In this document: positions 42,876 to 50,304 of the stretch, one piece after another
Layout: each line of letters opens with the position of its first letter
Numbering within the stretch: the first letter of the stretch is position 1
NCBI RefSeq assembly: GCF_000384115.1
Contig: NZ_KB913029.1
Location: 2,703,057 to 2,767,056, forward strand
Length of the DNA: 64,000 nucleotides
From: Sporichthya polymorpha DSM 43042
Lineage (GTDB): Bacteria > Actinomycetota > Actinomycetes > Sporichthyales > Sporichthyaceae
Direction of reading: 5' to 3'
Notes under the pieces: model-generated
Databases searched by the model: none
What the model was told of the DNA's origin: nothing
Seen by the model: the letters and a program-made list of their open reading frames with translations, nothing else
Translations under genes and position numbers: made by a program

Positions 42876-43571
42876 ATGAGCAGAGCCGCCCTGGACAAGA
42901 AGCCGGCCGAGGTGCAGGCGATGTTCGACGGCGTCGCGCGCCGGTACGACCTGACCAACGACGTCCTCTCCCTCGGCCAGGACCGGCGCTGGCGGAAGGC
43001 CGTGACGACGGCGGTCGACGCCCGCCCCGGCGACAAGGTCCTCGACCTCGCGGCCGGCACCGGGACCTCCTCGCTCCCGTTCACCGAGGCCGGCGCGCTC
43101 GCGGTCCCGTGCGACTTCTCCCTGGGGATGCTGCGCGTCGGCAAGGCCCGGCTGCCGCACCTGAACTTCACCGCCGGCGACGCGATGCGGCTGCCGTTCG
43201 CGGACGGCGTCTTCGACGCGGTGACGATCTCCTTCGGCCTGCGCAACGTCGCGGACCCCGCCGTCGCCCTCGCGGAGATGCTGCGCGTCACCCGCCCGGG
43301 CGGCCGTCTCGTGGTCTGCGAGTTCTCGCACCCGACCTGGGCGCCGTTCCGCACCGTCTACACCGAGTACCTGATGAAGGCGCTGCCGGCGATCGCCCGT
43401 CGCGTGGCGACGAACCCGGACGCCTACGTCTACCTCGCCGAGTCGATCCGGGCCTGGCCCGACCAGCGCGAGCTCGCCGGGGTGATCGGCAAGGCGGGCT
43501 GGGAACGCGTCGGGTGGCGGAACCTCTCGGGCGGCATCGTGACCCTGCACCGGGCCCGCCGGGCCGGCTGA
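42876..43571 (+). CDS. menG: Demethylmenaquinone methyltransferase
   Basis: This 231-residue SAM-dependent methyltransferase of the UbiE/MenG family catalyses the last ring methylation to menaquinone. Landmarks are [20 protein letters not shown], the SAM motif [35 protein letters not shown] and [19 protein letters not shown] 42876 is taken as start; GTG 42870 in the same frame is also possible. It is divergent from isochorismate synthase, which supports assignment to menaquinone, the quinone used by NarI and NDH-1 in this organism. Confidence 0.94.
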   Translation: MSRAALDKKPAEVQAMFDGVARRYDLTNDVLSLGQDRRWRKAVTTAVDARPGDKVLDLAAGTGTSSLPFTEAGALAVPCDFSLGMLRVGKARLPHLNFTAGDAMRLPFADGVFDAVTISFGLRNVADPAVALAEMLRVTRPGGRLVVCEFSHPTWAPFRTVYTEYLMKALPAIARRVATNPDAYVYLAESIRAWPDQRELAGVIGKAGWERVGWRNLSGGIVTLHRARRAG

Positions 43572-43606
43572 ACTTCCGACCGACGACTCCCGAGCCGGGG
43601 CGCGCG

Positions 43607-44830
43607 ATGAGCTACGACGACGACCAGGTCGCGGAGTGCCTGCGCAAGACCGCCCTGGAGGTGCTCCCGCTCGCCAACGGCATCTCCGAGGTCGTGCTCG
43701 GCCGGATCCTGGAGAAGGTCCCGGCGCTCGCCCCGCAGCACACGCCGGAGGAGATCGAGGTCCTCCGCGTCGCGGTCGAACAGAACGTCGGCGGCATCCT
43801 CGCGATGCTGGCGTTCGGCATCGAGGCCGACCTGATCGAGCCGCTCGTCGGCACCGTCGCCCTGCTCCGCCAGACCGCGGCCGAGGGCGGGGACGTCACC
43901 ACCGTCCTGCGCGGGTACCGGGTCGGGCACGCCCGGCTGTGGCAGGCGTGGGCCGAGGAGGTCGAGGCCCGGGTGGCGGATCCGGCGCTGCAGAACCGGG
44001 TGCTCGCGTCGTCGTCCAACAACATGTTCGCCTTCATCGACAGCGCCTGCGAGCGGCTCGTCGAGCTCAGCCGGGAGCTGTTCGGCTCGCTGCCCGGCGG
44101 GGGTCGGCCCTCGGGGCGGGACATCCTCGACCTGCTCCGCAGCGACGAGCCCGCCGACCTGGTCGAGGCGAGCCGCGGGCTCGGGTACGAGGTGCGCGAC
44201 CACCACGTCGCCCTCGCGGCCGTCCCGTTGCGGCCGGACGCGGACGCCCGTGCCGCCGTCCGCCAGCTCGCCGAGGCCGCGCCGGGCTGCGCGCTGCTGA
44301 CCCGGGCGATCGGCGACGGCTCGTGGTGGGCTTGGCTGGGCTGGCCGGCGCCGCCGGGGGAGGACGTCCTCGACGCCCTGACGCGGCTCGACGTGCGGGA
44401 CGTCCTGGTCGGCGTGGGGGAGCCGGGCCAGGGCCGGGAGGGCTTCCGCCGCTCCCACGAGCAGGCGGTCGAGGCCGAGCGGACGTCGCGCACCGCCCGA
44501 TCCCCGTTCGGCGGGGTCGTCCGGCACCGGGACATCGAGGTCGCCGCGGTGCTGTGCGCGGACCCGGAGCGGGCGCGCCGGTTCGCCGCCGAACGGCTGG
44601 GCGCGCTCGCCCGGCGTGACGAGGCGACCTCCCGGCTGCGGGCGACGGTCCGCGCGTACCTGGCCAACGGGCGCAACCTCGCCCGCACCGCCGAGGCGCT
44701 GCACGTCCATCACAAGACGGTCAGCTACCGGCTAACCCGCGCCTCGGAGCTGGTCGGCCGGAGCCTGGTCGACACCCCGTACGACCTGGAGGCCGCGCTG
44801 ATCATCGACCGCACGCTGAGCGGGGAGTAG
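43607..44830 (+). CDS. PucR/CdaR-type transcriptional regulator
   Basis: This 407-residue protein ends in a PucR-type helix-turn-helix (ATVRAYLANGRNLARTAEAL then HVHHKTVSYRLTRASELVG), with a central GGDEF-like/CdaR region and an N-terminal helical RsbRD-like segment (about residues 10-150; LLRQTAAEGGDVTTVLRGYR). No DNA-binding domain is at the N-terminus. ATG 43607 lies 35 bp after menG. The divergent or downstream target is unknown; the next gene on the same strand, the desaturase fusion, has a dyad in its promoter and could be controlled by it. Confidence 0.87.
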   Translation: MSYDDDQVAECLRKTALEVLPLANGISEVVLGRILEKVPALAPQHTPEEIEVLRVAVEQNVGGILAMLAFGIEADLIEPLVGTVALLRQTAAEGGDVTTVLRGYRVGHARLWQAWAEEVEARVADPALQNRVLASSSNNMFAFIDSACERLVELSRELFGSLPGGGRPSGRDILDLLRSDEPADLVEASRGLGYEVRDHHVALAAVPLRPDADARAAVRQLAEAAPGCALLTRAIGDGSWWAWLGWPAPPGEDVLDALTRLDVRDVLVGVGEPGQGREGFRRSHEQAVEAERTSRTARSPFGGVVRHRDIEVAAVLCADPERARRFAAERLGALARRDEATSRLRATVRAYLANGRNLARTAEALHVHHKTVSYRLTRASELVGRSLVDTPYDLEAALIIDRTLSGE

Positions 44831-44839
44831 CGCACAGCT

Positions 44840-44873
44840 TTATCCGGGACGGATAATCGAACTGGCGTTATCC
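44840..44873. promoter_or_regulatory. TTATCC dyad plus third half-site before the desaturase fusion
   Basis: TTATCC-GGGAC-GGATAA (44840-44856) is a perfect 6-bp-arm dyad, followed by another TTATCC at 44868-44873. It lies in the 181-bp gap before the desaturase-reductase gene and just after the PucR-type gene. Repeated TTATCC suggests a repressor or activator site. Confidence 0.5.
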
Positions 44874-45011
44874 CCATCGGGGCACGGTTCTTGTCCGTTC
44901 GGGGCGATTCGGGGCCCGGTGGGCTATCGGCCGGGCACCTTGTCCGGGTTCGTCGGCCCCGACAGGCTGACTCCAGGCTCAGCGCAGCAGCTTCGTCCCG
45001 GGAGCGTTCGC

Positions 45012-46856
45012 ATGACGATCACCGCCAACCCCTCCGTCCGTCAGGTCCTCGCGCAGGTCGTGCGCGACCCCGACTACGAGGCCATCGCCCACCGCCCCAC
45101 GTGGCAGTGGCCGCACCTCGCGCTGACCGCCGGGTCCTGGGCGCTGTTCGTCGGGAGCACGTGGGCCTACCTCGCCGGCAACCTGCCGCTGATCGCGATG
45201 CTCCTGCTGAACCAACTGGCGTTCTACGCGTGCTTCACCCCGCTGCACGACGCGGTCCACAACGCGGCGTCCGGGAACCAGCGGGTGAACGACTGGATCG
45301 GCACGATCTCCGGGACGCTGCTGCTTCCCGGCGTCACGACCGCCGAGTACCGCGTTCTGCACATGGAGCACCACCGGTGGGTGGGGGACCGGCAGCGCGA
45401 CCCCGACCACTGGTTCGTCCACGCACCGAAGCCGCTGCTGCCGGTCGTCTTCGCCGGCCCGGAGTGGGTCTGGACGTACTGGTGGCTGCGCAAGCTGTGG
45501 CCGACGCACAGCCTGAAGGAGAACCTGAAGTTCGTCCGTCTGCTCGTCATCTACGTCGGCATGCACGTCGGGTTCCTGGCGTCGCCGTATTGGAAGGAAT
45601 TCCTCCTCTGCTGGCTGATCCCGCACTGGATGGCTTTTCTCGTGCTGGTCTACGTGTTCGCGCACATCCAGCACCCGGAGGAGTCGACCTGGCAGGTCGC
45701 GCCGTTCCAGTCCACGGTCGAGCTGCGCGGGACGAAGGCGGGCAAGGTCTACTGGCTCGGGCAGACCGACCACTGCATCCACCACGCGCTGCCCCATGTG
45801 CCGTTCCACAAGTACCACCGGGTCTGGGACCTGTCGGAGGGGATCCTGCGCAAGCAGGGCATTCCGGAACGAGGCCTGTTCCGCGGCCCGGAGCCGTTCG
45901 AGATCCCGCGGCGGGCCTACGACACGACGGTCGCGGCCCGGGTGGTCGCGGCCCGGGACGTCGCCCCCAGCGTGCGGACCTTCGAGCTCGAGGGCGTCGA
46001 CGGCGACCTGCCGGCGTTCACCCCCGGCGCGCACGTCGACGTGCACCTGCCGTCCGGGCGCGTGCGTCAGTACTCGCTGTGCGGACCGGTCGGTCCGCGG
46101 TACCGGATCGCCGTCAAGGCCCTGCCCGACGGCCGCGGCGGTTCGCTCGAGGTGCACGAGACCCTGACGGTCGGTTCGGTCGTCACGGTCTCTGCGCCGC
46201 GCAACAACTTCGCCCTCGTCGAGGCGCAGCGGTACGACCTGATCGCGGCCGGCATCGGCATCACCCCGATGCTGTCGTTCGCCCACCACCTGCACGCCGA
46301 GGGCAAGCAGTTCACGCTGCATGTGTGCGCATCCGACGAGGCGTCAGTTCCGTTCGGCGCCGAGCTGTCGGCGCTGCCGTTCGCGGACGCGATCGAGCTG
46401 CACGTCCCCGGCCGGCAATTCAGCCTGGAGCGCTCGGTCGGCCGCTGGGCCGGCGTCTCCGCGATCTACGTCTGCGGCCCGGCCGGGTTCATGGACATGG
46501 TCGGCGAGGAGGCGGCCCGGCTCGACTACCCGATCGACGCCGTCCACCGTGAGTCCTTCACCGCCGCCGTGATCGACCTGACCGACACCAAGCCGTTCGA
46601 GGTCGTCCTCGCCCGCAGTGGCCGGACGTTCACGGTCCCGGCCGAGCGCCAGTGCCTCGACGTCCTCCTCGAGCACGACGTCGACGTCCCGTGGTCCTGC
46701 TCGCAGGGCGTCTGCGGCTCCTGCGTCACCCCGGTCCTCGAGGGCGAGGTCGAGCACCGCGACGCCGTCCTGAACGCCGAGGTGAAGGCCTCGAACTGCG
46801 CGATGACGATCTGCGTCTCCCGCGCCAAGGGGGATCGCGTCGTCCTCGACCTCTGA
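45012..46856 (+). CDS. Fatty-acid desaturase fused to reductase and [2Fe-2S] ferredoxin
   Basis: This 614-residue protein joins three parts. Residues 1 to about 300 are a membrane di-iron desaturase/hydroxylase with His boxes H79DAVH, H117MEHH and H254CIHH. About 310-520 is a ferredoxin-reductase-type flavin/NAD module (RQYSLCGP flavin site, AAGIGITPMLSF, VCGPAGFMD). About 530-614 is a plant-type [2Fe-2S] domain with CSQGVCGSC and a fourth Cys in NCAMTIC. Such a chain could carry electrons from NAD(P)H to the di-iron site by itself. The substrate (fatty acid, terpene or alkane-like) is unknown. ATG 45012 follows GGGAG. Confidence 0.92.
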   Translation: MTITANPSVRQVLAQVVRDPDYEAIAHRPTWQWPHLALTAGSWALFVGSTWAYLAGNLPLIAMLLLNQLAFYACFTPLHDAVHNAASGNQRVNDWIGTISGTLLLPGVTTAEYRVLHMEHHRWVGDRQRDPDHWFVHAPKPLLPVVFAGPEWVWTYWWLRKLWPTHSLKENLKFVRLLVIYVGMHVGFLASPYWKEFLLCWLIPHWMAFLVLVYVFAHIQHPEESTWQVAPFQSTVELRGTKAGKVYWLGQTDHCIHHALPHVPFHKYHRVWDLSEGILRKQGIPERGLFRGPEPFEIPRRAYDTTVAARVVAARDVAPSVRTFELEGVDGDLPAFTPGAHVDVHLPSGRVRQYSLCGPVGPRYRIAVKALPDGRGGSLEVHETLTVGSVVTVSAPRNNFALVEAQRYDLIAAGIGITPMLSFAHHLHAEGKQFTLHVCASDEASVPFGAELSALPFADAIELHVPGRQFSLERSVGRWAGVSAIYVCGPAGFMDMVGEEAARLDYPIDAVHRESFTAAVIDLTDTKPFEVVLARSGRTFTVPAERQCLDVLLEHDVDVPWSCSQGVCGSCVTPVLEGEVEHRDAVLNAEVKASNCAMTICVSRAKGDRVVLDL

Positions 46857-46875
46857 CCCCCCGGATGTCAAGAAA

Positions 46876-46913
46876 GGGTGACACCCCTTACTGCGCAGTA
46901 AGGGGTGTCACCC
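46876..46913. terminator. Bidirectional terminator, 38-bp perfect palindrome
   Basis: GGGTGACACCCCTTACTGC (46876-46894) is followed at once by its exact reverse complement (46895-46913). A hairpin with a GCGC loop would form, followed by CTTCTTTT on the plus strand and TTTCTT on the minus strand. It lies between the convergent ends of the desaturase fusion (46856) and the RibD/DHFR-like gene (46929), so it can serve both. Confidence 0.85.
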
Positions 46914-46928
46914 CTTCTTTTCCACAGA

Positions 46929-47582
46929 TCAGCGGCGGCTGAAGACCAGGTGGGTGACGCCGCTGGGGGAGGGCGTGGCCTCGACGGCGAAGCGTTCGTC
47001 CAGGCCCTCGAGGCCGTCCCAGAGTCGCTGACCGCGGCCGAGGACGATCGGGACCTGGACGAGGTGCATCCAGTCGACGAGGTCGGCGGCGAGGAAGTCG
47101 CGGAGCATGCTCACCCCGCCGCCGATGCGGACGTCGAGGCCGCCGGCGGCCTCCTGGGCGAGCTTGAGCGCCTCGGCCGGCGTGGCGTCGACGAAGTGGA
47201 AGGTCGTCCCGCCCTCCATCTCCAGCGGCGGGCGCGGGTGGTGGGTCAGCACGAACACCGGGGTGTGGAACGGCGGGTTCTCTCCCCACCAGCCCCGCCA
47301 CTCGTCCTCCGCGCCCAGGTCGGTCCACGGGCCGGTCTGGGGGCCGAACTTGCCGCGGCCCATGATCTCGGCCCCGATCCCGGGGCTGTGGCGCTCGGCG
47401 AAGGCGTTGTCGACGCCCTGAGTGCCCTCGGCCCGGCCCACGATCGCCGCCCCGAACCGGGTCGCGATCATCCATTCGTGCAGGCGGTGGCCCGCAGAAC
47501 CGAAGGGTGCGTCGAACGTCAGCCCCTCCCCGGTACCGAAGCCGTCGAGGGAGATCGAGAAATTGTGAACCCGCGTGGTCAT
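46929..47582 (-). CDS. Dihydrofolate reductase/RibD C-terminal-like protein
   Basis: This 217-residue protein is of the RibD C-terminal/dihydrofolate reductase-like fold, common as a stand-alone protein in actinobacteria. Segments are VHNFSISLDGFGTGEGLTFD, MGRGKFGP, PVFVLTHHPRPPLEMEGGTTFHFV and the cofactor-type GGLDVRIGGGVSMLRDFLAADLVDWMHLVQVP. It probably binds NADPH, but is not the folate or riboflavin enzyme. The ATG at 47582 lies 6 nt after a CAGGAT box (47594-47589 on its strand), supporting a leaderless start; the GTG-type extension to 47618 crosses the operator and is rejected. Confidence 0.88.
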   Translation of the reverse strand: MTTRVHNFSISLDGFGTGEGLTFDAPFGSAGHRLHEWMIATRFGAAIVGRAEGTQGVDNAFAERHSPGIGAEIMGRGKFGPQTGPWTDLGAEDEWRGWWGENPPFHTPVFVLTHHPRPPLEMEGGTTFHFVDATPAEALKLAQEAAGGLDVRIGGGVSMLRDFLAADLVDWMHLVQVPIVLGRGQRLWDGLEGLDERFAVEATPSPSGVTHLVFSRR

Positions 47583-47600
47583 GCCGCGATCCTGCCGTCC

Positions 47601-47645
47601 GTCAACCTTGGTTGACAAGAGTGCGCTGTGTCAACTACGGTTGAC
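47601..47645. promoter_or_regulatory. Twin operators between the RibD-like and HTH genes
   Basis: Two similar dyads, GTCAACCTTGGTTGAC (47601-47616) and GTCAACTACGGTTGAC (47630-47645), have centres 29 bp apart. Site 1 lies just upstream of the CAGGAT box of the minus-strand gene. Site 2 contains TACGGT (47636-47641), the likely -10 of the HTH gene starting at 47651. A dimer bound here would shut both promoters, which suggests autoregulation by the small HTH protein. Confidence 0.65.
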
Positions 47646-47650
47646 CGACG

Positions 47651-47851
47651 ATGGTCGAGAAGGTGCCGGACCCCGGCGATCCGGCTCAGGCGCTGCCGGC
47701 GGTCGTCGCGCTCCGCCGGTTGGCTGACCGGCTGGAGGCGGCGGCGGTCCAGTCGGCGATCGACCAGGGCTGGAGCTGGGTGCAGATCGCCGAGGCGCTC
47801 GGCGTCACCAAGCAGGCGGTGCACAAGAAGTACGCGCGGCGCGTCCACTGA
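47651..47851 (+). CDS. Small helix-turn-helix protein
   Basis: This 66-residue protein is almost wholly a DNA-binding module. VVALRRLADRLEAAAVQSAI is a helix, and WSWVQIAEALGVTKQAVHKKYARR is a helix-turn-helix of the type seen with Clp-N proteins in actinobacteria. The ATG lies 9 nt after a TACGGT box inside an operator dyad, so it probably regulates itself and the divergent gene. A Clp-N protein gene follows 29 bp later. Confidence 0.85.
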   Translation: MVEKVPDPGDPAQALPAVVALRRLADRLEAAAVQSAIDQGWSWVQIAEALGVTKQAVHKKYARRVH

Positions 47852-47880
47852 CGTGTGCCGATCCGACCGGAGGGGACCGC

Positions 47881-48375
47881 ATGTTCGGCAAGTTGCGTCG
47901 TGCCAAGGCTGACCTGACGTTGATGAATCACCTGCTCCCGGCCGCCGAGCGGGACGCGCAGGCTGAGGGTGTCGACCGACCCGGCGCCGAGCACCTCGTG
48001 CTCGCGGCGCTGGACCTGCCGGACGGTCGGGCAGCCGCGGCGCTGCGCGCCGTCGGCGTCAGCGCCGAGGACCTGCGCGGCGCGATTCGGGCCGAGCACG
48101 CGGAGGCAGTCGCCGGCGTGGGCCTCGACGTCGACGAGAACGCGATCGACGCCGCCCTGCCGCCCCCGGGGTCGCCGCGCGGCCCCTATCGCTCCGCGGG
48201 GTCGTTGCAGACGGTGTTCCAGCGTGCGGTCGCCCTGGCGAAGGCCGACCGGTCCCCGCTGTGCAGCGGCTTCGTCCTCCGCGCCGCGCTCGAGGGCGAA
48301 CGCGGCACCCTGGCCGGCGCCCTCGAGCGTCTCGGGGTCGACCGCGCCGCTCTGCTCACCGGGCTCCCGGGGTAG
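47881..48375 (+). CDS. Clp N-terminal repeat protein (stand-alone)
   Basis: This 164-residue protein has two Clp-N (Clp R) repeats, at about residues 15-70 (AERDAQAEGVDRPGAEHLVLAAL) and about 108-160 (LQTVFQRAVALAKADRSPLC and LRAALEGERGTLAGALERLG). ClpA/ClpC use this domain for substrate and adaptor binding; here the AAA+ part is absent. It follows the small HTH gene and has GGAGGGGACC before its ATG. Such HTH/Clp-N pairs are frequent in actinobacteria; the Clp-N protein may sense or present a ligand or damaged protein to control the HTH partner, by inference. Confidence 0.87.
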   Translation: MFGKLRRAKADLTLMNHLLPAAERDAQAEGVDRPGAEHLVLAALDLPDGRAAAALRAVGVSAEDLRGAIRAEHAEAVAGVGLDVDENAIDAALPPPGSPRGPYRSAGSLQTVFQRAVALAKADRSPLCSGFVLRAALEGERGTLAGALERLGVDRAALLTGLPG

Positions 48376-48442
48376 TCGCCGGCGCCTGCCGGGCGCTGTC
48401 GGGCGCACTCCGCGGACGCAATAGACTCTGCACCGCACGCAA

Positions 48443-48460
48443 TCGTGAAGACGTTCACAA
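48443..48460 (+). promoter_or_regulatory. Rex (redox) operator upstream of the menJ-like/nuo operon
   Basis: TCGTGAAGACGTTCACAA matches the actinobacterial Rex site TTGTGAA-N4-TTCACAA at 13 of 14 defined positions. It lies 16 bp after a TAGACT -10 box (48422-48427) and is itself flanked by CGCACGC and GCGTGCG arms. Rex represses respiratory genes when the NADH/NAD ratio is low, and nuo operons are known Rex targets in Streptomyces. Confidence 0.8.
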
Positions 48461-48490
48461 GCGTGCGTAGTACGACCCCGGGCGCTGCGC

Positions 48491-48509
48491 GTGACCGATG
48501 TGCGGTCAC
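48491..48509. promoter_or_regulatory. Perfect dyad in the leader of the menJ-like/nuo operon
   Basis: GTGACCG-ATGTG-CGGTCAC has perfect 7-bp arms, and CCCCGGG sequences flank it on both sides. It lies between the Rex site and the ribosome site AGGAG (48526-48530), so it could be a second operator or an mRNA hairpin near the start codon. Confidence 0.5.
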
Positions 48510-48539
48510 CCCGGGGCAGCCAGGCAGGAGACGACTCGC

Positions 48540-49814
48540 ATGAGCGCGCAATCAAGCACGGATCGAGACGCCGACGTTCTCGTCATCGGCGCCGGTCCCG
48601 CCGGGGCCACGGCGGCGTTCCACCTCGCGCAGTCGGGTCTGTCGACGCTCGTGCTGGAGAAGACGCAGTTCCCCCGCGAGAAGGTCTGCGGCGACGGTCT
48701 GACCCCGCGCGCGGTGAAGCAGCTGCTCGCGATGGGTGTGCCGACCGACACCGAGGGCTGGCTCAAGCACAAGGGTCTGCGGATCGTCGGCGGCGGCCAC
48801 ACGCTCGAGCTGCCCTGGCCCGAGCTGGGCTCCTACCCCGACTACGGCTTGATCCGTACGCGAATGGACTTCGACGAGACGCTCGCCCGGCACGCCCAGA
48901 AGGCGGGCGCCCGGCTGCTGGAGCAGACCAACGTCACCGGCCCGGTCTTCGACAAGAACAACCGCGTCGCCGGTGTCGTCGCCAAGCAGGCCGACCGCAG
49001 TGAGGTCACCTACAAGGCCCCGATCGTGCTGGTCTGCGACGGCAACTCGTCGCGCTTCTCGCTCGAGCTCGGCCTGCACAAGCGCGAGGACCGCCCGATG
49101 GGCGTCGCGGTGCGCACCTACTACAAGAGCCCGCGTCACAACGAGGACTGGCTGGAGTCCTGGCTCGAGCTGTGGGACACGTCCCGCGGCGAGCGCAAAC
49201 TTCTGCCGGGCTACGGCTGGATCTTCCCGGTGGGCGACGGCACCTGCAACATCGGCCTCGGGGTCCTGAACAACTCCTGCGCGTTCGGCAAGACCGACTA
49301 CCGCGCGATGCTCAAGGCCTGGATGGCGTCCTGCCCGCCGGAGTGGGGCTTCACCGAAGAGAACCGCACCGGTCAGATCCTCGGTGCCGCGCTGCCGATG
49401 GGCTTCAACCGGCAGCCGCACTACACCCGCGGCGCGCTGCTCGTGGGTGACGCCGGCGGCATGGTGAACCCGTTCAACGGCGAGGGCATCGCCTACGCGA
49501 TGGAGTCCGGTGCGATGGCCGCCGAGGTCGTCGTGCAGGCCCTCGGCCGGACCGGGGCTCAGCGCGAGCGCGTCCTCGAGACGTACCCTTCGGCCCTGCA
49601 GGACGCCTGGGGCGGCTACTACACGCTCGGCCGGGTCTTCGTGAAGATGATCGGCAACCCCCAGTTCATGTCGTTCGCGACGAAGCACGGCCTGCCCCGG
49701 CCGGCGCTGATGCGGTTCACGTTGAAGCTGCTGGCCAACCTGACCGACCCCAAGGGTGGCGACGCGTCGGACCGGGTCATCAACGCCCTGTCCAAGCTCG
49801 CGCCCAGCGCCTGA
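48540..49814 (+). CDS. Geranylgeranyl-reductase family protein (MenJ-like)
   Basis: This 424-residue FAD protein has VLVIGAGPAGATAAFHLAQSG at the N-terminus, KVCGDGLTPRAVKQLL (the substrate-side loop of the family), GDGNSSRFSLELGL-like middle segments and the second FAD contact LLVGDAGGMVNPFNGEGIAYAM. In mycobacteria the close relative MenJ saturates one isoprene unit of menaquinone. Its place directly before nuoA, and menG/menF 6 kb away, supports that role over archaeal-lipid or chlorophyll types. ATG 48540 has CAGGAG 9 nt upstream; a GTG-type extension would cross the dyad. It is probably the first gene of the nuo transcript. Confidence 0.9.
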   Translation: MSAQSSTDRDADVLVIGAGPAGATAAFHLAQSGLSTLVLEKTQFPREKVCGDGLTPRAVKQLLAMGVPTDTEGWLKHKGLRIVGGGHTLELPWPELGSYPDYGLIRTRMDFDETLARHAQKAGARLLEQTNVTGPVFDKNNRVAGVVAKQADRSEVTYKAPIVLVCDGNSSRFSLELGLHKREDRPMGVAVRTYYKSPRHNEDWLESWLELWDTSRGERKLLPGYGWIFPVGDGTCNIGLGVLNNSCAFGKTDYRAMLKAWMASCPPEWGFTEENRTGQILGAALPMGFNRQPHYTRGALLVGDAGGMVNPFNGEGIAYAMESGAMAAEVVVQALGRTGAQRERVLETYPSALQDAWGGYYTLGRVFVKMIGNPQFMSFATKHGLPRPALMRFTLKLLANLTDPKGGDASDRVINALSKLAPSA

Positions 49815-49865
49815 GTTCGCAGTACTGACCGCCCGCACGTACTAGTCCAGGAAGGAGACGGCGAG

Positions 49866-50234
49866 ATGGACGGCAACGTCTACATCCCGATCGCGGTACT
49901 GGCCGCGCTCGGCTTCGGCTTCGCCGCGTTCTCCGTCGTCATGGGCGCGCTCACCGGCCCGCGGCGTTACAACCGCGCCAAGCTCGACGCCTACGAGTGC
50001 GGCATCGACCCGACCCCGCAGCCGATCGGCGGCGGCCGGTTCTCGGTGAAGTACTACACGATCGCGATGCTCTTCATCATCTTCGACATCGAGATCATCT
50101 TCTTGTACCCGTGGGCCGTCTCGTTCGACTCGTTCGGCATCGCGATCCTCGTCGAAATGATGCTGTTCATGGTCACGGTCTTCATCCCACTGGTCTACGT
50201 CTGGAGGCGCGGCGGCCTGGACTGGAACACCTGA
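49866..50234 (+). CDS. nuoA: NADH-quinone oxidoreductase subunit A
   Basis: This 122-residue, three-helix membrane subunit of NDH-1 shows [20 protein letters not shown], with the conserved Cys loop that contacts the quinone site, and [17 protein letters not shown], the acidic second helix (Asp-Ile-Glu). The C-terminus WRRGGLDW is typical. AAGGAGACGGCG precedes the ATG. It opens the 14-gene nuo run, 51 bp after the MenJ-like gene. Confidence 0.97.
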   Translation: MDGNVYIPIAVLAALGFGFAAFSVVMGALTGPRRYNRAKLDAYECGIDPTPQPIGGGRFSVKYYTIAMLFIIFDIEIIFLYPWAVSFDSFGIAILVEMMLFMVTVFIPLVYVWRRGGLDWNT

Positions 50235-50251
50235 GTTCGGCCGTCCGCCAC

Positions 50252-50272
50252 CGGGACCTGCTGCGGGTCCCG
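50252..50272 (+). other. Hairpin between nuoA and nuoB
   Basis: CGGGACC (50252-50258) and GGTCCCG (50266-50272) form a perfect 7-bp stem with a 7-nt loop in the 70-bp nuoA-nuoB gap, the longest gap inside the nuo genes. It may tune message stability or partial termination; no T-run follows. Confidence 0.5.
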
Positions 50273-50304
50273 TTGAACCACACCGCCCGAGAAGGAGTCG
50301 ACGC

